A DNA stretch of 64,000 nt, from contig NZ_JASXSH010000013.1 in NCBI RefSeq assembly GCF_030315745.1, positions 83,293 through 147,292 on the forward strand, in the 5' to 3' direction. The translations under genes were made by a program, and so were the position numbers. Source of the DNA: Gordonia heveisoli (GTDB lineage: Bacteria; Actinomycetota; Actinomycetes; Mycobacteriales; Mycobacteriaceae). The notes below the pieces were generated by a model. It did no database searches. It was not told the origin of the DNA and saw only the letters and a list, made by a program, of their open reading frames with translations. Shown here in pieces: positions 42,024-51,231 of this stretch; within the stretch, counting starts at the first letter, position 1; each line of letters starts with the position of its first letter.

Positions 42024-43601
42024 TCAGCGGTGGCCGGCCTCCCCTTCGGCGGTCTCCGCCAGGACGGTCGCGACGTCGTGTCGCCGGCCGTCGCGAATCG
42101 CGAGGAGGGTGAGTGCCGCGCTGACGAAGGCCAGCGTTGCGGCGACCAGCATGCCGATGTGCATTCCGCTGATGAACGCATCGTTGACCTGCGGCACCCC
42201 GTCGAGCGGTACCCCGGCGGCCGCGGCCTCCTCGGTGCCGGGTGGGAGGTCGAGTCCGTCGGTGGCGGTTCCGATGCGTGCGGCGACAATGGCCGACAGC
42301 ACGGCCGTGCCGATCGCCCCGCCGACCTGGATGCAGGTGGTCTGGAAGCCGCTGGCCACGCCGGCGAGATGTACGGGTGCGCCGCCGACGATAAGGTCGG
42401 CGCCCGATGGGATGGCGAAGCCGGAGCCGAAGGCCAGGATCACGAACGGCACGGCGAGCAGCCAATAACTCGATCCCGGTTCGACTTGGGTGAGCAGCAC
42501 CAGGGCGACGCCCATCAGGGTCAACCCCAGCGCGGCGATTCGGCGCGGCCCGAAGCGGGCGGTGAGCGCGGCGCCGAGTGGCGCGGCGGGAATGGAGAAG
42601 GCACTCAACGGCAGCATCCGGATCCCGGCTTCGATGGTGGAGTAGCCGAGCGTGTTGAGCAGGAACAGGGTGACCAGGAACGTCAGCCCGAGGATGGTGA
42701 AGACGTTCGCGACGAAGACCACCCCGCCGACGCTGACCCCGGTCGACCGGAACAGGTACAGCGGCAGGAGGGGATTGCGAATCCGGTTCTCGGCCAGCAC
42801 AAAGATCGCCAGCGCGACGGCTGCGGCGACGAAGGTGCCGATCGTCTTGGCCGAACCCCAGCCCCAGGACTGCCCCTGCACGACGCCGAAGACGAGTGCG
42901 AACAGAAATGCTCCGAGGAGTAGGACCCCGACGACGTCGAAGCGGCCGGCCTTGATCGGCTGGGTCTCGGTGATGACCACCTGTCCGTAGATGAGCGCGA
43001 TGAGCGCGATGGGTGCGTTGATGTAGAACACCCACGGCCAGCTGTACTGCTCGACGAGCACGCCGCTGACGAGTGGGCCGGCAGCGATCGCCACGGACGA
43101 CACCCCACCCCAGATGCCCACGGCCATACCGAACTTTTCGCGGGGGAAGGTCGCGCGGAGCAATGCGATGGTCTGCGGCATCAGCAGGGCGGCGCTGACG
43201 CCCTGGAGTGCGCGGAGCGCGATCACGCCCTCGATGCTGCCGACGACACCGATGCCGATGCTGGTCAGACCGAACAGGGCGACGCCACCGAGGTAGATCT
43301 TCTTGCGGCCGAAGCGATCTCCGAGTTTGCCGCCGAGGATCAACAGCACCGCGAGGGCCAGCAGGTAGGAGTTGATGATCCACTGCAACTCGGCGAAACT
43401 GGCGCCGAGGTCCGCCTGGATAGCCGGATTGGCGATGTGGACGACGGTGGAGTCGAGCCCGACCATGAACAGGCCGAAACTCACCGCGATCAGGGTGGCC
43501 CAGGGTCGTGCGGTGTGCGCCGGAGTCGTTCGATGTCCGTCTGGCTCTGGTCTGGGTGCAGTGCGATCGGCGGTCGTGGTCGCCCCGGGGGTCGTGGGCA
43601 C
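42024..43601 (-). CDS. MFS multidrug transporter, DHA2 family
   Basis: The protein has 525 residues and about 14 membrane segments. Helix 1 has FMVGLDSTVVHIANPAI, motif A is GGKLGDRFGRKKIYL and motif C is SSVAIAAGPLVSGVLVE. A cytoplasmic loop with charged residues ends the protein. It probably exports drugs or toxic metabolites with the proton gradient. The GTG start follows GGAG. It is divergent from a MarR gene, with a palindromic operator between, the usual layout of repressor-controlled efflux. Confidence 0.9.
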   Translation of the reverse strand: MPTTPGATTTADRTAPRPEPDGHRTTPAHTARPWATLIAVSFGLFMVGLDSTVVHIANPAIQADLGASFAELQWIINSYLLALAVLLILGGKLGDRFGRKKIYLGGVALFGLTSIGIGVVGSIEGVIALRALQGVSAALLMPQTIALLRATFPREKFGMAVGIWGGVSSVAIAAGPLVSGVLVEQYSWPWVFYINAPIALIALIYGQVVITETQPIKAGRFDVVGVLLLGAFLFALVFGVVQGQSWGWGSAKTIGTFVAAAVALAIFVLAENRIRNPLLPLYLFRSTGVSVGGVVFVANVFTILGLTFLVTLFLLNTLGYSTIEAGIRMLPLSAFSIPAAPLGAALTARFGPRRIAALGLTLMGVALVLLTQVEPGSSYWLLAVPFVILAFGSGFAIPSGADLIVGGAPVHLAGVASGFQTTCIQVGGAIGTAVLSAIVAARIGTATDGLDLPPGTEEAAAAGVPLDGVPQVNDAFISGMHIGMLVAATLAFVSAALTLLAIRDGRRHDVATVLAETAEGEAGHR

Positions 43602-43613
43602 AGGCAGTACTCC

Positions 43614-43636
43614 AACTAGTTCTAGTTATGTAACTA
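43614..43636. promoter_or_regulatory. MarR-type operators between MFS and MarR genes
   Basis: The octamer palindrome AACTAGTT (43614-43621) is followed by TAGTTA-TG-TAACTA (43623-43636), also a perfect palindrome. More CTAG follows at 43639-43645. The same octamer recurs in the operator region at 60825. Confidence 0.65.
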
Positions 43637-43663
43637 TAGCTAGTAACAGCTTAGAGTGGACCT

Positions 43664-44107
43664 GTGCAAACCCGTGTTCCCGAGCCCGACGGCCCGAATC
43701 TGGCCGATTTCGCCGACACCGTCCTGGAACTCGCCGCGAAGCTGGACCCCCGAAGTCCCGATGCCCGCGAGATCTTGCCGCTGACCGGCACCGAGGTCGC
43801 CGTCATCCGCCAGGTGCATCGCAGGCCGCGGATCACCCCGAGCCGGCTGGCCGAGGACACCGGCCTCAAACGCAGCAACATCTCCACCGCGGTCCGCGCC
43901 CTGGAGGGCCGCGGGATGGTCGTCCGCGAGCACCCCAACGGCGACGGGCGGTCCGTCGAACTCGTTGCGACCGAACTCGCCGAGGCGAATCTGGACCGGT
44001 TGCACGACTACTGGGCGCAGCGGCTACGGCAGGCCGACCCCGCGCTGCTGGCCGAGGCCGTCGCCGCGGCCGAGGTGTTGCGTCGTCTTGCCGGGGCGAT
44101 CCGCTGA
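43664..44107 (+). CDS. MarR-family transcriptional regulator
   Basis: The protein has 147 residues. The winged helix shows LTGTEVAVIRQVHRRPRITP, SRLAEDTGLKRSNISTAVRA and wing HPNGDGRSVELVAT. It probably represses the divergent DHA2 exporter through the palindromes in the 62-base gap. The GTG start has no clear ribosome site. Ligand unknown. Confidence 0.88.
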   Translation: MQTRVPEPDGPNLADFADTVLELAAKLDPRSPDAREILPLTGTEVAVIRQVHRRPRITPSRLAEDTGLKRSNISTAVRALEGRGMVVREHPNGDGRSVELVATELAEANLDRLHDYWAQRLRQADPALLAEAVAAAEVLRRLAGAIR

Positions 44108-44128
44108 CCGTCGCGCTCGAGTCGCCGG

Positions 44129-44974
44129 TCAGGCGACGGTCGCGGTGACGAGCAGGTATTCCCAGCTCATCCGGCCGTCGCGCAGGTGCCGGTCGCCCAG
44201 ATCGGCCAGCGCGGCGTCGAGTTCGGCAGCGCGCGCGGGGTCGTCGCCGATGGTGCGGTAGGCGACGATGGTGGGGCCGTAGGTCGCCTTGAAGAAGTCG
44301 CGGAAGGCGGCGCCGTCGGCGAATCGGTCCACCGTCAGTTCCTCGGCGGTGGCGTCAAGGTCGAGCACCCGGTCGCCGAACAGGCCGCGTACATGGGTTT
44401 CGTCACCCCAGAGAACCGGCGGCCGCGCGTGCGGAGGCGGGGCCGGTGCGTACGGCTTCATCAGCGTGAACATCTCGCCGATGAAGCCCGACGGGGTCCA
44501 GTCGATGAGGCCGAATCGGCCACCCGGTCGCACCACCCGCACGAGTTCATCCGCGCAGCGCTGGTGGTCGGGGGCGAACATGATTCCGACGCAGGACATC
44601 CCGACGTCGAAGCTGTCGTCGTCGAAGGGCAGGTGCTCGGCGTCGGCGGTCTGCCAGGTGATCGCGCCGCTATCGGTGGCCTCACCGGTGGTCAACAGTT
44701 CCGGGGTGAGATCGGTGGCCACTACACGCGCTCCGGTGCGTGCGGCCGGAATCGCGGCATTGCCCGCGCCTGCGGCGATATCGAGTACCCGGTCGGCGGT
44801 GCCGAGAGTCAATGCGTCGACCAGCCGCCGACCAAGCGGAGCGATGACGTCGGCGACGGCCGGGTAGTCGCCGGCTGCCCACATCGTGCGATGCCGCCGT
44901 TTCAGCTCGGTGTCGGCGTCGTCGGCGGTCGCCGCGTGCAGCGGTGTTGAGGAGGGGGAGGACTGGGTGGACAT
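44129..44974 (-). CDS. SAM-dependent methyltransferase (UbiE/Methyltransf_11 type)
   Basis: The protein has 281 residues. Motif I is VLDIAAGAGNAAI, motif post-I ends in VVATDLTPEL, and FDDDSFDVGMSCVGIMFAPD and LVRVVRPGGRFGLIDWT follow. Substrate unknown. AGGAG precedes the ATG. It is divergent from an HxlR regulator, with a perfect 9-bp inverted repeat between the genes, which suggests direct control. Confidence 0.87.
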   Translation of the reverse strand: MSTQSSPSSTPLHAATADDADTELKRRHRTMWAAGDYPAVADVIAPLGRRLVDALTLGTADRVLDIAAGAGNAAIPAARTGARVVATDLTPELLTTGEATDSGAITWQTADAEHLPFDDDSFDVGMSCVGIMFAPDHQRCADELVRVVRPGGRFGLIDWTPSGFIGEMFTLMKPYAPAPPPHARPPVLWGDETHVRGLFGDRVLDLDATAEELTVDRFADGAAFRDFFKATYGPTIVAYRTIGDDPARAAELDAALADLGDRHLRDGRMSWEYLLVTATVA

Positions 44975-45049
44975 GACAAGGCTCCTGAGTCGTCGTAACT
45001 GATGGCAGCTTCCAGCCTCCGCGCCGTGGGGCGCCGATTCCAGACCAAC

Positions 45050-45073
45050 ATCTGAACCGGTAGTGGTTCAGAT
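45050..45073. promoter_or_regulatory. HxlR operator candidate
   Basis: ATCTGAACC and GGTTCAGAT form perfect 9-bp arms around GGTAGT. It lies about midway between the divergent methyltransferase and HxlR genes. Confidence 0.65.
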
Positions 45074-45168
45074 TCTGTACTGGTGTCGGCCGGTGGACGG
45101 GTGTGTACTGGAAATCGTCCGGATGTCGGCCGGGCGGCGATGTGCCACGCAAGCGCGGAGGTGAGGTC

Positions 45169-45843
45169 ATGACGTCCTACGGCCAGTTCTGCCCGGTGGC
45201 CAAGGCGATGGAACTGCTCGACGAGCGTTGGACCATCCTCGTAGTGCGTGAATTGCTTTTGGGCAGTAGGCATTTCAATGAACTCCGCCGCGGTGTGCCG
45301 AAGATGTCGCCAGCGCTGCTCACCAAACGGCTTCGCGGTCTGGAGCGTGCGGGCGTGATACGCCGTGCGGAGGTCGGTGGCCGGTCGACCTACACACTCA
45401 CCGACATGGGGCAGGAACTGCACCAGGTGGTGATGGCGCTGAGCGTGTGGGGGACCCGATGGATCGGCGAACTCGGGGACGCCGACCTCGACCCGCATCT
45501 GCTGATGTGGGATATCCACCGCAGCATGCCGATCGAGGCCTGGCCTCGACGCCGGACGATGATTCGATTTCGTTTCCACGACGTCATCGGCAAGGCCGGA
45601 ACCTGGTGGCTGGTGGTGGACGCGGGCCGGCCGCAGGTGTGCGACTTCGATCCCGGCTACGACCTCGACGCCGACATCGCCAGTGATCTGCGTACCTTGA
45701 CCGAGATCTGGCGCGGTGACATCGGCTGGCAGGATGCCTTGCGCGACAACCGTATCGAGATCGACGCGCCCGCGGCGATCAGTCGTGCCGTGCCCGGCTG
45801 GATCGGGCAGAGTACGGCCGCGGCAGTGGCCCGACCGGCCTGA
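45169..45843 (+). CDS. HxlR regulator fused to a C-terminal SCP2-like domain
   Basis: The protein has 224 residues. Residues 1-105 are HxlR: the conserved Cys (GQFCPVAKAMELL), ERWTILVVRELLLG and RHFNELRRGVPKMSPALL. Residues 120-224 (WPRRRTMIRFRFHD, TWWLVVDAGRPQVCDFDPG, ALRDNRIEI) resemble an SCP2 sterol-carrier fold, an arrangement known in actinobacteria, suggesting a hydrophobic ligand. The ATG at 45169 follows GAGGTGAGG. It is divergent from a methyltransferase gene. Confidence 0.85.
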   Translation: MTSYGQFCPVAKAMELLDERWTILVVRELLLGSRHFNELRRGVPKMSPALLTKRLRGLERAGVIRRAEVGGRSTYTLTDMGQELHQVVMALSVWGTRWIGELGDADLDPHLLMWDIHRSMPIEAWPRRRTMIRFRFHDVIGKAGTWWLVVDAGRPQVCDFDPGYDLDADIASDLRTLTEIWRGDIGWQDALRDNRIEIDAPAAISRAVPGWIGQSTAAAVARPA

Positions 45844-46881
45844 TCAGCGCAGCCCCAGCGACCGCATCAGGATCGGCCAGGACACGTTCAGTTCGTCGCG
45901 CCAGTACCCCCACTTGTGGGTTCCGGTGGGACGCAGGTTGGTGGTGTACGGGATGCCGAGTTGTGATAGCCGCGAACTCATCTGGCGCGTGCAGAACGAC
46001 GAGCCCGCCTCACCCATCATGCCGGCCAGGGTTTCATCCAGCGGGTCGGCGAGCAGGTTGTTGTACTTACCCGGCACGCCGTTGCCCGAGGACATGTAGA
46101 TCGTCTTGCCGCGGAGGTTCGCCGCCAGCAGATAGGGGTCGTGAGCGGCCCATTCCCGGTCGTTGAACGGCCCCCACATGTTGTCGACGTTCCCGCCGCC
46201 GCGGGCCACATCCCAGCGGGTCATCAGCTGGTTGGGCAGGCTGGAGACGTTGGCGCAGTCGCTGTAGCCTGCCACGCCGGAATAGAGTGACGGTCGGCGC
46301 GCGACCAGCGTGAGGGCTGCGACTCCGCCCATCGACGCACCGGCGATGGCGTTGCGGCCGTTGCCGTTATAGGTCGAATCGATCAGCGGGGGTAGTTCGC
46401 GAGTCAGGAAGGTCTCATACATGAACTTGCGGCCGATGCCGGGATCGACTGCGCGCCAGTCGGTGTAATAGCTGTGTGGGTCGCCGACGGGGGTGACCAC
46501 ATTGAGCTTCTCCACCGAGGCCAGCGACTGTAGGTTGGTCATCGCGTACCAGCCCGATTCGTCCTCGTGTGCCTCGGCTCCGTCGAGCATGTACAAGGTC
46601 GGGCGAGGTGCGTCGGAATTCGGATGCTGCACTTCGACGGTGATGTTGCGGCCCATGGCGGCCGACCACACCTCGAGCCGGTCACGGCCGGAGTTGCTCG
46701 ACTTCGACACGATATGCGCTCGCGCGGCAGCCGGGGTTGCACCGTTGCCGGTGAACTCCGGTTCGGCGACTGCCGGACCTGCGACGACGAGGCTGCCGGC
46801 CAGCGACAGGGCGGCGAGCGCACCGGCCATGACGATGGCGACGAGCGAGGCGGGACCGGTGGTCGAGGACTGAGAGTTCAC
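45844..46881 (-). CDS. Secreted esterase, antigen-85/mycolyltransferase family
   Basis: The protein has 345 residues. A signal peptide ends near AGPAVAE. The alpha/beta hydrolase core has the nucleophile elbow GASMGGVAAL, YNGNGRNAIAG before it, and the His in TGTHKWGYW. The pattern YMLDGAEA and SYYTDW are shared with mycobacterial Fbp and corynebacterial Cmt proteins, which transfer mycolic acid between trehalose and the cell wall. It could mycolylate arabinogalactan or trehalose. A long signal region precedes the core. It faces the HxlR gene with no gap. Confidence 0.87.
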   Translation of the reverse strand: MNSQSSTTGPASLVAIVMAGALAALSLAGSLVVAGPAVAEPEFTGNGATPAAARAHIVSKSSNSGRDRLEVWSAAMGRNITVEVQHPNSDAPRPTLYMLDGAEAHEDESGWYAMTNLQSLASVEKLNVVTPVGDPHSYYTDWRAVDPGIGRKFMYETFLTRELPPLIDSTYNGNGRNAIAGASMGGVAALTLVARRPSLYSGVAGYSDCANVSSLPNQLMTRWDVARGGGNVDNMWGPFNDREWAAHDPYLLAANLRGKTIYMSSGNGVPGKYNNLLADPLDETLAGMMGEAGSSFCTRQMSSRLSQLGIPYTTNLRPTGTHKWGYWRDELNVSWPILMRSLGLR

Positions 46882-46956
46882 CGATCCAGTATGTGACAGG
46901 TGTGGTCAATGTGGTTAATGGTGTGACCGCGCCGAGACCTTGGAGTGACGAGTCCG

Positions 46957-48012
46957 TCACAACCAGTCGCGTTTGCGGAAGCTGATGTACAGCACCAGCA
47001 CCACGACGACGATCAGCGTGGTACTCGTGATGAACCCGATGTGGGTCGCCAGCCCCGGGAAACGGACATTCTGGCCGTAGTACCCGGTGATCGCGGTCGG
47101 AACCGCGATGATCGCGGCCCAGCCGGTGAGTTTCTTCATCACCGTGTTCAACCGGGCGTCGGCGAGGGACAGGTTCGTCTCGAAGACGGTGGTGATCATG
47201 TCGCGCAACGATTCCGTCCACTCGGCGGCGCGCAGGGCGTGGTCGTAGAGGTCGGAGAAATGCGGGTCGAGTTCGGGAGGCGCATTGTTCTCGAATCGTC
47301 GACGTTGGATGCCCGCGATCACCTCCCGCATCGGCAGCACGACTCGGCGCAACACCACGAGATCCTTACGGAGCAGGTAGGTCCGGCGTTGCAGCACCCG
47401 ACCGGCGATCCGATCGTCGAAGAGCAACTCCTCGAGATCTTCGATCTCCTCGTCGAGCCGCTGCACCGCATCGAAATGTCCATCGACGACGACGTCGAGC
47501 AGGCCGTGCAACAGGGCGCCGATGCCGTGGTTCTGGCCGCCGATGTCGTCCCAGCGCCGCACCACCTCCTCGATGTCGAAGCCCGGCGACCGCCGAACGG
47601 TGATGATCGCGTTGCCCTTCAAGAAGATCGAGATCCGGCGCAGATCGAAGGTGCTGGCCCGATTGCGGTGGTCGTTCTCGGGCCGTGTGTGCTCGGCAGG
47701 CGCGCCGTCGGCCTCGTCGGTGTCCTTGGTGACCCCGTTGCGCATGGTCACGGCGTAGACCATGAGGAAGGTGTGTCCGGTGTAGGTGACCGTCTTGACC
47801 CGTTCGACCGCCGCGGTGGTGTCCTCCACGGCGAAGGTGTCGAGATCGAGTTCGGCGGCCAGCCGACTCAGCGTCTCGTGACTCGGACATTCCAGATCGG
47901 CCCAGATCAGCCGGCCCGGCTCGGTGAGGTTGTCCGAGATCGCATCCAGGGAGAAGCCCTCGACGCGCTCGCCGTCCTGCCAGATCTGTCCGCGGACCCG
48001 CTCGGCATTCAT
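46957..48012 (-). CDS. corA: CorA-family divalent metal transporter
   Basis: The protein has 351 residues. A large cytoplasmic N-terminal domain precedes the stalk helix and two C-terminal helices; the loop between them reads TGYYGQNVRFPG, so the canonical YGMN motif is GQN. The end is basic (SFRKRDWL). GxN variants occur in actinobacterial CorA-like and ZntB-like proteins, so Mg2+ is probable but another metal is possible. The frame is open upstream to 48171; ATG 48012 is the family start. Confidence 0.88.
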   Translation of the reverse strand: MNAERVRGQIWQDGERVEGFSLDAISDNLTEPGRLIWADLECPSHETLSRLAAELDLDTFAVEDTTAAVERVKTVTYTGHTFLMVYAVTMRNGVTKDTDEADGAPAEHTRPENDHRNRASTFDLRRISIFLKGNAIITVRRSPGFDIEEVVRRWDDIGGQNHGIGALLHGLLDVVVDGHFDAVQRLDEEIEDLEELLFDDRIAGRVLQRRTYLLRKDLVVLRRVVLPMREVIAGIQRRRFENNAPPELDPHFSDLYDHALRAAEWTESLRDMITTVFETNLSLADARLNTVMKKLTGWAAIIAVPTAITGYYGQNVRFPGLATHIGFITSTTLIVVVVLVLYISFRKRDWL

Positions 48013-48067
48013 GCGCCAATCGTGCCATCGTGATCGCCGTTCGCCGTGGATGGCAGGATCGTGAGCC

Positions 48068-49222
48068 ATGGCGGGTTCCGGCGGTTCGCAGCGCATGCGT
48101 GCGCTCACCGGCATCCGGACTGTCGCCGCGGTCGCGGTCTGCCTGACCCACGCCGCATTCTGGACCGGCAACTACACCGACGACCTGCCGGGCCGTTTCT
48201 TCGCACGCTTCGAGATCGGTGTCGCGCTGTTCTTCGTCCTCTCCGGGTACCTGCTGTTCCGGCCGTGGGCGTCCGCCGCCCGCGAACGCACCGACCTACC
48301 GTCGGGAACCCGGTACTTCTGGCACCGCGCACGACGGATTCTGCCCGCCTACTGGATCACCGTGACCATCGTCTACCTCATCTCCGCGGCCGCACCCGGA
48401 GTGGTCGAATCGGCCACCGGGACCGGCTGGGGCGGATATCTGCGCACTATGACGCTCACCCAGGTCTATGGGTTCGGGCACCTGCATGGGGGACTCACTC
48501 AGATGTGGAGTCTCGCCGCCGAGGTCGTCTTCTACCTCGTCCTGCCGCTCATCGGGGTGGTTCTCATCGGGGTGTCGCGGGGCCGGTGGCGGCCGGACCT
48601 GCTGATCATCGGGCTACTCGCGGTGCTGGCTATCAGCCCGGCCTGGTTGGTGGCGGTCGCCGGTTCCGACAGCGCAGACCCGACGGCGCGGCTATGGGCG
48701 CCGGCCTTCATCGGCTGGTTCGCGGCGGGCATGATCCTCGCGGTCGTGGCGCCGATGTTCCGGCGGTGGTCGCCGAACTGGTCGGTGCCGGTCGCGATGC
48801 TGATCTTCCTGGTCAGCGCGGGCGAGCTGGCCGGTGAGCCGACGATCGTCCCGACCTCGGCGTCGGCGGCCGTCGTCAAACACCTGCTGTACCTGGTCGT
48901 CGCCGTCGGGCTGATCGGCCCGCTGACCGTCGTGGCCGCGCGGATCGAGGCCGGCGACGACCGGCCGAACTGGTGGTCGAGGTTCTGCGGCTGCGGGCCG
49001 ATGGTCTGGTTCGGGGAGATCTCCTACGAGTTCTTCCTCGTCCACGTGCTGGTGTTGGAGCTGGTGATGGCGGTGCTGGGTTACGACGACTTCACCGGGT
49101 CGATGATGGTGTCGTTCCTGGCCGCGACCGCGGTGAGCGTTCCCGTCGCGTGGGCTCTGCATCGTGCGACCGCACCCCTGTGGCGTGCGCGGACACCCGA
49201 GCTTGTCCCTGCACGCGGGTAG
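48068..49222 (+). CDS. Acyltransferase 3 (OafA/YrhL family)
   Basis: The protein has 384 residues and about ten membrane helices. The AT3 landmarks are GIRTVAAVAVCLTHAAF with the conserved His near residue 28, the Arg-Phe pair in FARFEIGVALFFVLSGYLLF, and RRILPAYW. These enzymes acylate sugars or lipids at the membrane, using acyl-CoA. No SGNH domain is attached. The acceptor is unknown; the nearby esterase genes suggest the cell envelope. Confidence 0.87.
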   Translation: MAGSGGSQRMRALTGIRTVAAVAVCLTHAAFWTGNYTDDLPGRFFARFEIGVALFFVLSGYLLFRPWASAARERTDLPSGTRYFWHRARRILPAYWITVTIVYLISAAAPGVVESATGTGWGGYLRTMTLTQVYGFGHLHGGLTQMWSLAAEVVFYLVLPLIGVVLIGVSRGRWRPDLLIIGLLAVLAISPAWLVAVAGSDSADPTARLWAPAFIGWFAAGMILAVVAPMFRRWSPNWSVPVAMLIFLVSAGELAGEPTIVPTSASAAVVKHLLYLVVAVGLIGPLTVVAARIEAGDDRPNWWSRFCGCGPMVWFGEISYEFFLVHVLVLELVMAVLGYDDFTGSMMVSFLAATAVSVPVAWALHRATAPLWRARTPELVPARG

Positions 49223-49275
49223 CATCGAGAGGGTCAATTCGTTTCGCAGGTGGATCGCGTCGCGCCCAGTGCGGT

Positions 49276-50604
49276 GTGATCGCCGCTGTGGTGCTGATCG
49301 CTACTGTTCTGCTGATCGCGAGGGTGGGTGTGTGCATGGTCGAGAACCGGACTCCGGACCGTCGGACTCGGGCGCGGACCGCCGCGGAGATCCGAGAATG
49401 GTGTGATTCCTCCCAGCTGCCCGGGGACCGCCCCGAGCTGTCGGATACCGCGGCACTGCTGGTCGCATCGGGTTTTCTGACCCCGGCCGGACGGGCCGTA
49501 CTGGTGCGCCGCATCTCGATGGGCCTGCCCGCGCCCTCCCTGCCTGCGGGCTACGGTGAACTCCGACGCCTGCAACGGGCCATCTCCCAGTTGGAGAACC
49601 AGTCCGTCAGCCCGGTCGTGCCGGGTTTCGTGACCCCGATCGTGCGCGGTCGGTTGGGTGCGCTGACCCGTCGTCGCGAGGATGCGCGCAAGGCGGTCGT
49701 CATCGGCAAGGGGACCTTCCCCGGCGGTACCCGCGCGATCCGTCGCGAGCGACGCGAGAACGTCTACCTGGAGCTGGAGGAGCGCGAACGCCTCTTCTCC
49801 GGGCTGCTGTGCACCCCGACGCCGAACGTTCAGTCGTCGGGATACATGCGCCGGGCTGGAAGCGCGGCGATCGATCGGCTGGCCGACGTCGTGACCCAGG
49901 TCGCCGGTAAGGCAGGCCGGGCCGATGTTGGTCAGTGGGCCGACGAAGTGCTGCATGCGGGTTCGGCGCCGCAGAACCGGTCGGGACAGGCCGTCGTGCC
50001 TGGGCCGCGGACCGCGAAGTTCATCGACGGCTACGAGACGATCCTGTACGTGGCCGGCCACTACTACGACCGCATCGTCGGGAACCGGGCGTGGCGGTCG
50101 GATCATTTCGAGGTGCAGCGCACGCAGGTCAATCTGCACGGCGAACTCGCCGAGATCGCCGCCGACGCGATCGCCTTGCGGGCGGTGCGGATCGACCTCG
50201 ACCGGGCCAAACGCAACGGTGGTTTCGACGCCCGGTTCGCCGAGGAGATCGACCGTCGTGAGACGTCCTTGCGTCCGGTATGGACCGAACTCATCGACCG
50301 GGTGCAGGCGCTGGCCGAGGTGGCCAACGTCGTCGAATCCGCGGCGATCGAACTGCGGGTCCTCGACGAGTACAACAAGGCGCTCACCATCGACGACCGC
50401 ATCGACGCCCTCATCGCACGGTCGGGGGATCGTGAACTGTCGGTGGATAATTCGAAGCGACTCAGTGAACAGGTGCGCAGCGGCGAGGAGCAGCTCCGTG
50501 TCTATCGGGATGTGTTGCAGGGCAACATCGCCCGAATTGCCCTGCCACGCGAACTGCCGGAACGCTACGAGCCGTCGCCGGTGCGTGACCAGGAACGCAG
50601 GTAG
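49276..50604 (+). CDS. Membrane-anchored, coiled-coil protein of unknown function
   Basis: The protein has about 442 residues. GTG 49276 starts directly with one hydrophobic helix (VIAAVVLIATVLLIARVGV); ATG 49336 would omit it. The rest is soluble and mainly helical, rich in Arg and Glu (RRERRENVYLELEERERL, IDLDRAKRNG), with no known motif. It could be an envelope-associated structural or scaffolding protein. It overlaps the convergent thioesterase gene by 40 bases. The frame is open upstream through the acyltransferase gene in another frame. Confidence 0.6.
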   Translation: MIAAVVLIATVLLIARVGVCMVENRTPDRRTRARTAAEIREWCDSSQLPGDRPELSDTAALLVASGFLTPAGRAVLVRRISMGLPAPSLPAGYGELRRLQRAISQLENQSVSPVVPGFVTPIVRGRLGALTRRREDARKAVVIGKGTFPGGTRAIRRERRENVYLELEERERLFSGLLCTPTPNVQSSGYMRRAGSAAIDRLADVVTQVAGKAGRADVGQWADEVLHAGSAPQNRSGQAVVPGPRTAKFIDGYETILYVAGHYYDRIVGNRAWRSDHFEVQRTQVNLHGELAEIAADAIALRAVRIDLDRAKRNGGFDARFAEEIDRRETSLRPVWTELIDRVQALAEVANVVESAAIELRVLDEYNKALTIDDRIDALIARSGDRELSVDNSKRLSEQVRSGEEQLRVYRDVLQGNIARIALPRELPERYEPSPVRDQERR

Positions 50605-51029
50605 TCCTTCTCGGTGGGCGTCAGCCGCCGGAGCGTGTGTGCCTCGATGTCGACGACGGCCATCTGTGTGCTCGCCACGCAGGCCGGGCGGGTGCCGGGC
50701 TGTGCGTGCGCGCCGTGAATCTCGTAGCCGATCGTGAAGTCCACCGATCGAAAACCTTTGATCCACATGCCGATCCGCAAAGGAGAATCGTCGTGGCGAA
50801 GCTGGCTCTGGTAGCGGATGTCGACGTGCACGATCATCGCGCTCTTGATCAGCGGCGCGTATTCCTCACCGGCGGACAGTAGCCATTCGATCCGCGCCTC
50901 CTCCATCAGCGTCACCATGCGCGCATGGTTGATGTGACCGAAGGCGTCCATGTCGGACCACCGCACCACGACCTCGGCGACGAACGCGTAGTCGTCGCCA
51001 TGGGATGTGGTCTTCGTCTGCGGTGTCAC
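50565..51029 (-). CDS. Acyl-CoA thioesterase, 4HBT hotdog family
   Basis: The protein has 154 residues. The hotdog-fold signature VRWSDMDAFGHINHARM has the Asp and the helix turn typical of 4-hydroxybenzoyl-CoA-type thioesterases; DIRYQSQLRHDDSPL and FRSVDFTIGYEI follow. It should hydrolyse an acyl-CoA in the cytoplasm. The GTG start follows AGGAGAG. It converges on and overlaps the coiled-coil gene by 40 bases. Confidence 0.88.
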   Translation of the reverse strand: MTPQTKTTSHGDDYAFVAEVVVRWSDMDAFGHINHARMVTLMEEARIEWLLSAGEEYAPLIKSAMIVHVDIRYQSQLRHDDSPLRIGMWIKGFRSVDFTIGYEIHGAHAQPGTRPACVASTQMAVVDIEAHTLRRLTPTEKDYLRSWSRTGDGS

Positions 51030-51095
51030 TACTGAACTCTCCTGTGATTTACGTATGTGTGATCGTGAAGTCCCCTTTGGGCCTCCCGCTCCCCG

Positions 51096-51109
51096 CTACC
51101 CGCGGGTAG
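51096..51109. promoter_or_regulatory. Perfect 14-base palindrome
   Basis: CTACCCGCGGGTAG lies in the 202-base gap before the esterase at 51232. A further GTAGTCGGGT sequence follows within 20 bases. Possible operator; no other feature is evident in the gap. Confidence 0.4.
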
Positions 51110-51231
51110 TCTGTCATTCGGTAGTCGGGTTTGTCCGCTGGGGTCGCGGAGCTCTCCGTGTCTAGGCGCGTTATCGATCTGCTGTCGGGTCGGTCTGGTG
51201 TGACCAAAGAGAACGAGGATATGGAACCGCG

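Noticed and set aside
40555..43383. A single 942-residue minus-strand frame
   Set aside because: Its upstream half is antisense-frame shadow of the DHA2 exporter gene (42024-43601) with Arg/Pro-rich, non-protein-like composition. Only the part from about 41961 encodes the PAP2_3 protein.
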